DNA from: Candidatus Zipacnadia bacterium | Lineage (GTDB): Bacteria > Armatimonadota > UBA5377 > JALGUK01 | Direction of reading: 5' to 3' | NCBI GenBank assembly: GCA_029820875.1 | Contig: JALGUK010000023.1 | Span: 1 to 18,561, forward strand | Length of the DNA stretch: 18,561 nt | Shown: in pieces, positions 14,094 through 18,561 of the stretch | How the letters are laid out: each line of letters starts with the position of its first letter | How positions within the stretch are numbered: position 1 is the first letter of the stretch | Program-made: the position numbers and the translations under genes | The notes under the pieces: generated by a model | Told to the model about the DNA's origin: nothing | The model's input: only the letters and a program-made list of their open reading frames with translations | Database searches by the model: none

Positions 14094-14948
14094 ATGCCGA
14101 TGGCGCACAACCGACCTGCACTACACCTGCTTGTGTACGCCGGCCGTTTGCTTCGCACCATTGCATTGATAGTCGTGTTGCTTGTCGTACTTGCCCCCCT
14201 GATTTTCACTCTCTTCGGCTCACTGAAAAGCCGGGTGGACGTCCTCACCAAGCCCTGGGCGCTCCCGCTCCCTCCGGTATGGGAAAACTACGCAACCGCA
14301 CTCAAGGGGCGCATTCTTCTTTACATGCTCAACAGCCTTATCGTTACGACCGTCTCGGTCCTGGCGATATTGCTGATAGGCTCTCTCGGTGCATACGCGC
14401 TCGCACGCTTACCATTCAAGGGCCGCACGGTCATCCTTCTGACGTTGCTGTCGGGGCTGCTGATACCGGTGCACGCGGTGCTTATTCCGCTTTACGAAAT
14501 CACCAGCCGGCTCCACTTGATGAACACCTACTTCGGCCTCATCGGCCCCTATATCGCCTTCGGGCTGCCTCTTACGGTACTTCTTTTGCGCACCTACTTT
14601 CTGGCCGTCCCCCGCGAACTTGAGGATGCAGCCCGTATTGACGGGGCAAGCGAGCTGCAGATATGTTTCCGCATTTTCGTGCCTCTTTCGCGCCCGGCCA
14701 TCGCTACTGTCGCAATCTTTCAGGCCGCCTGGATATGGAACGAGTTCCCGTTTGCGCTCGTTCTGATTGACAAGGCCGCGCGTAAGACGCTCGCAGTTGG
14801 TCTGATGTCCTTCCAAGGTGAGTATGCGGCGGACTGGTCCACGATGCTCGCCGGGGTTGTCCTTGCCATCACGCCTGTGCTCTTTGCTTATTTCATGCTG
14901 CAGGAGCACATCGTCCGCGGGCTGACGGCCGGGGCGCTGAGGGAGTGA
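14094..14948 (+). CDS. Carbohydrate ABC transporter permease, MalG type
   Basis: A 284-residue inner-membrane permease of the binding-protein-dependent sugar importer class, with about six helices. Residues 20-45 form the first helix ('IVVLLVVLAPLIFTLFGSLK'). The region that follows ('LPPVWENYATAL...YMLNSLIVTTVSV') is typical of MalG-like proteins. The EAA loop that contacts the ATPase is 'ELEDAARIDGASELQICFRI' near residue 183. I chose the ATG at 14094 because AGGGG lies 5 bases upstream; an upstream GTG at 14046 and an ATG two codons later are alternatives. Its usual partners (MalF-type permease, substrate-binding protein) are not in the window. The 142 bases between gatB and this gene hold only a TTGACT without a good -10. 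Confidence 0.9.
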   Translation: MPMAHNRPALHLLVYAGRLLRTIALIVVLLVVLAPLIFTLFGSLKSRVDVLTKPWALPLPPVWENYATALKGRILLYMLNSLIVTTVSVLAILLIGSLGAYALARLPFKGRTVILLTLLSGLLIPVHAVLIPLYEITSRLHLMNTYFGLIGPYIAFGLPLTVLLLRTYFLAVPRELEDAARIDGASELQICFRIFVPLSRPAIATVAIFQAAWIWNEFPFALVLIDKAARKTLAVGLMSFQGEYAADWSTMLAGVVLAITPVLFAYFMLQEHIVRGLTAGALRE

Positions 14949-14982
14949 GCGTTCCGGCGCGTGAAATCGCGAGTTTGGGGAG

Positions 14983-15624
14983 TCATGCGAAGTCCTGGCG
15001 AGCATAGCTGAGGTCCCGTAGGTGGCAGGTGTCATTCAGGACATCCACAACCCATCCGCGCTCGCTGGTATGGAAGGCGTTGAGGCAGGCGGTATCCTGG
15101 GAGATGTTCCAGAAGCGGTTGACGGACAAGCCCAGAACATGACACAGCAGAACGCGGCATGGCACTCGATGGCTGACGACGGCCACCGTCGCGCCCGGGT
15201 GTTTCCGGACAAGCTGCTCGATTCCAGCAGCCACCCGCCAGCGGACCTGCTCAAGATTTTCGCCGCCCGGGAACGTGATGTCGCCGGGCCGTACCGACCA
15301 GGTCGCGTATATCTCCGGCCACTTCTTCCCCACCTCTGTGTGGTGCATCCCCTGCCACTGGCCGAAATCAACGTCATTGAAAGCATCGGAAACCACCGCA
15401 TCCACGCCCAATCGCCGCGCGATAGGCTCCGCAGTCTGGACGGCCCGTTTCATCGGGCTGGTGTACAGCGCAGACGGCGTTCTTTTTGCGACCTCCTCCG
15501 CAAGAGCATCAGCCTGCTTCCTGCCGATGTCATCAAGCTCAAGATCGAGGCGCCCGCGGAACACTCCTTCGACGTTTGCGGCGGTTTGGCCGTGGCGAAG
15601 TAGTAGAATGGTCGTCTCTTCCAT
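14983..15624 (-). CDS. Histidine phosphatase family protein (phosphoglycerate mutase-like / CobC-like)
   Basis: A 213-residue cytoplasmic phosphohydrolase of the branch-1 histidine phosphatase superfamily. The phospho-accepting His is H11 in 'LLRHGQTAAN'. The second basic motif is 'YTSPMKRAVQTAEPIA' near residues 54-69. The acidic motif is 'NDVDFGQWQG' near 83-92, with Asp where Glu is common. The second catalytic His is H152 in 'VVSHRVPCRVLL'. Members include alpha-ribazole phosphatase and broad-specificity sugar-phosphate phosphatases, and the sequence does not decide between them. The ATG at 15622-15624 follows GAGGGG. It converges on the MalG-type gene (34-base gap) and is divergent from the oxidoreductase at 15793. 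Confidence 0.88.
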   Translation of the reverse strand: MEETTILLLRHGQTAANVEGVFRGRLDLELDDIGRKQADALAEEVAKRTPSALYTSPMKRAVQTAEPIARRLGVDAVVSDAFNDVDFGQWQGMHHTEVGKKWPEIYATWSVRPGDITFPGGENLEQVRWRVAAGIEQLVRKHPGATVAVVSHRVPCRVLLCHVLGLSVNRFWNISQDTACLNAFHTSERGWVVDVLNDTCHLRDLSYARQDFA

Positions 15625-15792
15625 GCGTGCATATCCCCTCTGCAGAAGGTGGGCCGGCGTGTCAGCGATAACTGTTCCTCGGAAATGTGATTTACTCCTC
15701 GCAAATATACCGCATCTGGCAGGTGTCGTCAGGATTGACGGGGAAGAAACCCCTATCTTCGTTCAGCGATTTGCATACACGGGGGCTTCGTC

Positions 15793-16833
15793 ATGAAGGA
15801 CAAGTTCGGTTGGGGAATCGTTGGCTGCGGCGTCATTGCGCCGACTCACCTCAAAGGCATCAATGCTACTCCAGACGCGGAACTGGTCGCTGTTTGCGAC
15901 ATTGATGAAGAGGTCGGGAGAAAGTTCGCGGAAGAAAACGGAGGTGTCGCATTCTACAAACATTACAAAGACATGTTCGAGCGCGAGGACCTCGACATAG
16001 TGTCTGTGTGCACCCCGAGCGGCCTTCACGCTGAGGTTGCTATCGCTGCAGCGCAAGCGGGCAAGCATATTCTTTGCGAAAAGCCGATAGACATCACCCT
16101 TGAGAACATTGATGCGATGATTGAAGCCGCCGACAGGGCAGGGGTGAAGCTTGGGGTCATCTTCCAGCGGCGTACCTACGAAAGCTCAAAGCGTATCCGG
16201 GACGCTATCGCAAATAACGTGCTCGGACAGATGGTGCTTGGGGATGTCTACCTCAAATATTATCGGTCTCAGGAATACTATGACAGCGCAGGCTGGAGAG
16301 GCACATGGGAGCTTGACGGCGGCGGAGCTCTTATGAACCAGGGAATCCACGGCATTGACCTTTTGATTTGGGTCATGGGTTCACCCGTTAAGGCGGTAAC
16401 GGCAAGAGCGGATCACCTCGTGCGCGATATCGAGGTCGAGGATACGGCGGTCGCAATTCTGGAATATGAAAACGGCGCGTATGGGGTGATAGAAGGAACC
16501 ACGTCGGTCTATCCGGGCATCAGCACCCGCATGGACCTGCATGGCGAGCTGGGAACGATTATTCTCGAAGACCAGACCATCAAGATGTGGAAGCTTATAG
16601 GCCAGGAGTCAGACGAAACTGCCGAGCAGGAGCAAGAAAAGGCAGGCGGCGCTTCCGATGCAAAGGCCATTGCTGCCACCGGCCACATCTTCCAAGTGCA
16701 GGACATGATTGACGCCGTGCGCGAGGGCCGCGATCCCTATGTCACCGGCCGAAGCGCACGCAACGCCGTCGAATTGATTCTGGCGATTTACAAGTCGGCG
16801 CAGGAGAGGCGGACTGTAGAGCTGCCGCTGTAA
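15793..16833 (+). CDS. Gfo/Idh/MocA family oxidoreductase (first of tandem pair)
   Basis: A 346-residue NAD(P)-dependent sugar or inositol dehydrogenase-like protein. The Rossmann half shows 'WGIVGCGVIAPTHLKGI' near residues 7-23, 'LVAVCD' near 31, and the family motif 'EKPID' at 96-100. The C-terminal half has 'GGGALMNQGIHGIDLLIWVM', with H186 and D189 as the likely catalytic His and its partner. The overall pattern is closest to the WlbA-like group acting on UDP-amino-sugar uronates, but the substrate is uncertain. A basic and acidic stretch at 'EQEQEKAGGASDAKA' is an insert in the last third. The ATG at 15793 follows GGGGG. It is 33 bases upstream of a second family member, so the two probably form an operon. 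Confidence 0.9.
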   Translation: MKDKFGWGIVGCGVIAPTHLKGINATPDAELVAVCDIDEEVGRKFAEENGGVAFYKHYKDMFEREDLDIVSVCTPSGLHAEVAIAAAQAGKHILCEKPIDITLENIDAMIEAADRAGVKLGVIFQRRTYESSKRIRDAIANNVLGQMVLGDVYLKYYRSQEYYDSAGWRGTWELDGGGALMNQGIHGIDLLIWVMGSPVKAVTARADHLVRDIEVEDTAVAILEYENGAYGVIEGTTSVYPGISTRMDLHGELGTIILEDQTIKMWKLIGQESDETAEQEQEKAGGASDAKAIAATGHIFQVQDMIDAVREGRDPYVTGRSARNAVELILAIYKSAQERRTVELPL

Positions 16834-16866
16834 GCGCAATTAAACTCTTCCTAAGGAGGCAAAGTG

Positions 16867-17886
16867 ATGGACAGGGTCAAGTACGGCGTTATCGGCCTTG
16901 GTTGGTTCGGGGAGAAGCATTGTGAGGCGCTCTCCGGGATTCCCAATGTGGAGCTGTACTCCCTATGCACGCGCACTAAATCGCGACTGAAGGCCCTCGC
17001 GAAGGAGTTCGGGGTCAAGAAAACGTTCACCGATTACAACGAGATGCTGGCCGACCCGGAGCTTGAAGCTGTCAGCGTTGTGACAATGTGGGACCAACAT
17101 GCCGCGCCGACGCTTGCAGCGCTCAAGGCGGGGAAACACGTCTTCCTCGAAAAGCCGATGGCCTCCACCGTCGCTGACTGCCGCAAGATCGTCAAGGCTG
17201 CTCACGCAACCGACAAGTACTTCATGGTCGGCCACATCTGCCGGTTCAACCCGCGTTATGCGGCAGCCAAGCGCGAGATTGAGGCGGGGAAAATCGGGAA
17301 GATCGTCTCCGCGTATGCCCGGCGGAACATCCCGGCTGCGGTCGGTGCGACCGTGCTGCCGAAAATCGGGCCGATTATCGGTGACGGGGTGCATGACACC
17401 GACCTGATATTGTGGTACACAGGTGCGAAAGTGGTCAGTGCCTATGCCCAGACGGTGGACGTGCGCGGTCTGGGACACCCGGATATCGGCTGGACGATGT
17501 ATCAACTCGACTCCGGCGCAACCGCCGTGCTCGAGAATGTGTGGTTCTTGCCCGATACAACGTCCTTCCAGATTGATGAGCGGATGGAGATTATCGGGAC
17601 CGAGGGCTCAATTCACATCCATGAGACGCATCCGAACTTCTCCGTGGCGAGCAAAGACGGCTGGAAATCGCCGGATACAACCTACTGGCCGGAGCTGCAC
17701 GGGATTCGGGCCGGGGCACTGCGCGAGGAACTGATGTACTTCGCCACATGTATCGCCACAGGCACGCCGCCGAGTGTCATCACGCCCGAGGAGTCCATGG
17801 CCGCCGTCGAGGCTTGCCTTGCGGCTGAGAAGTCCGCGGCGACGGGGAAGATTGTGAAGTTGCGCCGAGGCGAGAGCAAATCGTGA
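16867..17886 (+). CDS. Gfo/Idh/MocA family oxidoreductase (second of tandem pair)
   Basis: A 339-residue NAD(P)-dependent oxidoreductase. The N-terminal fold shows 'VKYGVIGLGWFGEKHCEAL' near residues 4-22 and 'EKPMA' at 95-99. 'VGHICRFNPRYAAAK' follows near 121. The C-terminal half has 'IIGDGVHDTDLILWYTGAKV', with H176 and D179 as likely catalytic residues. I chose the ATG at 16867 since GGAGG lies 7 bases upstream; the adjacent GTG at 16864 leaves only 4. It is distinct from the preceding gene rather than a recent duplicate, so the pair may catalyse two steps of one sugar or cyclitol pathway. A strong hairpin closes the operon. Confidence 0.9.
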   Translation: MDRVKYGVIGLGWFGEKHCEALSGIPNVELYSLCTRTKSRLKALAKEFGVKKTFTDYNEMLADPELEAVSVVTMWDQHAAPTLAALKAGKHVFLEKPMASTVADCRKIVKAAHATDKYFMVGHICRFNPRYAAAKREIEAGKIGKIVSAYARRNIPAAVGATVLPKIGPIIGDGVHDTDLILWYTGAKVVSAYAQTVDVRGLGHPDIGWTMYQLDSGATAVLENVWFLPDTTSFQIDERMEIIGTEGSIHIHETHPNFSVASKDGWKSPDTTYWPELHGIRAGALREELMYFATCIATGTPPSVITPEESMAAVEACLAAEKSAATGKIVKLRRGESKS

Positions 17887-17893
17887 AAACGAC

Positions 17894-17929
17894 GGGCCGG
17901 ATGGTGACCTCAGCGAAGCCATCCGGCCC
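17894..17929. terminator. Bidirectional hairpin between convergent genes
   Basis: GGGCCGGATGG (17894-17904) and CCATCCGGCCC (17919-17929) form a perfect 11-bp stem with a 14-base loop, between the oxidoreductase stop (17886) and the SDR stop (17947). The trailing sequence on the plus strand is CTCTCCATTT, a poor U-run, so termination may be partly dependent on other factors. Confidence 0.7.
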
Positions 17930-17946
17930 CTCTCCATTTGAATCGA

Positions 17947-18561
17947 TTACCACGGCGGAAGGGCCAGCGTCCCGCCGTCGAGGACAAGCGAGACCGCATC
18001 AATATACTCGGCGTCGTCGCTGATGAGGAACGCGACCGCCTTGGCGACGTCAATCGGCTGCCCGAGGCGGCGGACTGGAATCTTCTTGGCGACATCCGCG
18101 TAAAGTTCTTCGAGCGGCTGGGTCCAGCCCGCTGCACTTGCGGCGAGCATCGGCGTCTCAATTGTGCCCGGACAGACGCCGACAACCCGGACCACTCCCG
18201 CGTGATCGGTGGCGAGGGCGCGGATAAGCGCCTGTAGGGCCGCCTTTGAGGCGCAATAGAGCGCGTGCTGGGGAAATCCCACAAAGGCCGCGACAGAAGT
18301 TGTGATAACGATTACGCCCTTCCCCTGCCGCTCCATCACGGGAATGACGTGCTTGGCGACCCAGAGATTGCCCATCACGTTGACGCCCATCACGGCATTC
18401 CAGTCATCAAGCGTGAAGTCGGTCACCTTTCCCTGCCGCCAGACACCTGCGTTGCTGTGAACGGCGTCAATCCGTCCGAAAAGCTCCACGGATTTATTCA
18501 CCAGAGCCTTTACGCTGTCCTCGTTAGAGACATCCACCTCCACAAAGCGCGCCTGGAGCCC
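17947..18561 (-). CDS. Short-chain dehydrogenase/reductase (SDR), N-terminus cut off by window edge
   Basis: The last 205 residues of a classical SDR oxidoreductase. Visible are 'VEVDVSNEDSV' (the acidic adenine-binding D-V segment), 'DAVHSNAGVWRQG' (the NAG motif), 'VIVITTSVAAFVG' with the catalytic Ser, and 'ALYCASKAALQAL' with the YxxxK pair. The chain ends with 'VAKAVAFLISDDAEYI' and 'LVLDGGTLALPPW', as in the glucose-dehydrogenase/FabG-like group. The TGxxxGIG cofactor loop and the start codon lie beyond 18561, so cofactor choice cannot be judged. It converges on the oxidoreductase pair, which suits a carbohydrate or polyol role, but this is inference. Confidence 0.92.
   Translation of the reverse strand, partial: GLQARFVEVDVSNEDSVKALVNKSVELFGRIDAVHSNAGVWRQGKVTDFTLDDWNAVMGVNVMGNLWVAKHVIPVMERQGKGVIVITTSVAAFVGFPQHALYCASKAALQALIRALATDHAGVVRVVGVCPGTIETPMLAASAAGWTQPLEELYADVAKKIPVRRLGQPIDVAKAVAFLISDDAEYIDAVSLVLDGGTLALPPW

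Noticed and set aside
15625..15792. Promoter candidate TTGACG near 15736 before the oxidoreductase pair
   Set aside because: The hexamer 17 bases downstream (TTCGTT) is a poor -10 box, so the site was not called.
1..18561. tRNA genes, rRNA, CRISPR arrays, transposases, phage or defence genes
   Set aside because: I saw no tRNA cloverleaf, no regularly spaced repeats and no proteins of those classes on either strand.

Overview
The window looks like a piece of a mid-to-high-GC bacterial chromosome, most likely an Armatimonadota-type organism or a related environmental lineage. The basis is two type IV pseudopilin-like reading frames with the pattern 'GFTLxEMLVVIGIIAxLAG...LANLRQIGMAxEMYxQDYD' that is expanded in those genomes, together with several Gfo/Idh/MocA oxidoreductases, a secreted DUF4838 protein, a DUF1385 protein and GatCAB. 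This placement is an inference. The window holds no rRNA, tRNA or CRISPR array, and I see no transposase.

Layout, left to right. (1) 1-422: the 5' part of argS on the minus strand, running off the left edge. (2) 423-3025: a disturbed, mostly minus-strand segment. It holds a short pseudopilin (529-1098), a plus-strand remnant of an oxidoreductase N-terminus (1145-1288), an intact and AT-richer sugar isomerase gene (1372-2817), and the frameshifted, truncated 5' end of a second pseudopilin (2839-3025). (3) 3040-3140: an inverted-repeat element containing a minus-strand terminator. (4) 3150-4340: a DUF1858 redox-disulfide protein and a DUF1385 membrane protein, probably one operon. (5) 4398-4708: rpmB with a clear promoter and terminator, divergent from DUF1385. 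(6) 4783-9209: a minus-strand series of a secreted DUF4838 protein, a FecCD/BtuC-type permease and its ATPase. (7) 9372-10682: a Glu/Leu/Phe/Val-type dehydrogenase with a TTG start. (8) 10772-13951: a gatC-gatA-gatB operon with a good promoter. gatA carries an in-frame internal deletion, and gatB carries a short deletion that shifts the frame. (9) 14094-14948: an orphan MalG-type sugar ABC permease. (10) 14983-15624: a minus-strand histidine phosphatase. (11) 15793-17886: two Gfo/Idh/MocA oxidoreductases in tandem, closed by a strong bidirectional hairpin. (12) 17947-18561: a partial SDR dehydrogenase on the minus strand.

Functionally the window mixes translation genes (argS, rpmB, gatCAB) with carbohydrate handling (sugar isomerase, MalG permease, Gfo/Idh/MocA pair, DUF4838 protein, SDR) and one metal-chelate or cobalamin-type importer core. 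I did not find a convincing new multi-gene system. The features most worth a second look are the isomerase gene joined to the interior of a pseudopilin gene and flanked by other gene fragments, and the two independent deletions in conserved parts of gatA and gatB. The latter are either real lesions in a normally essential enzyme or signs of assembly error.
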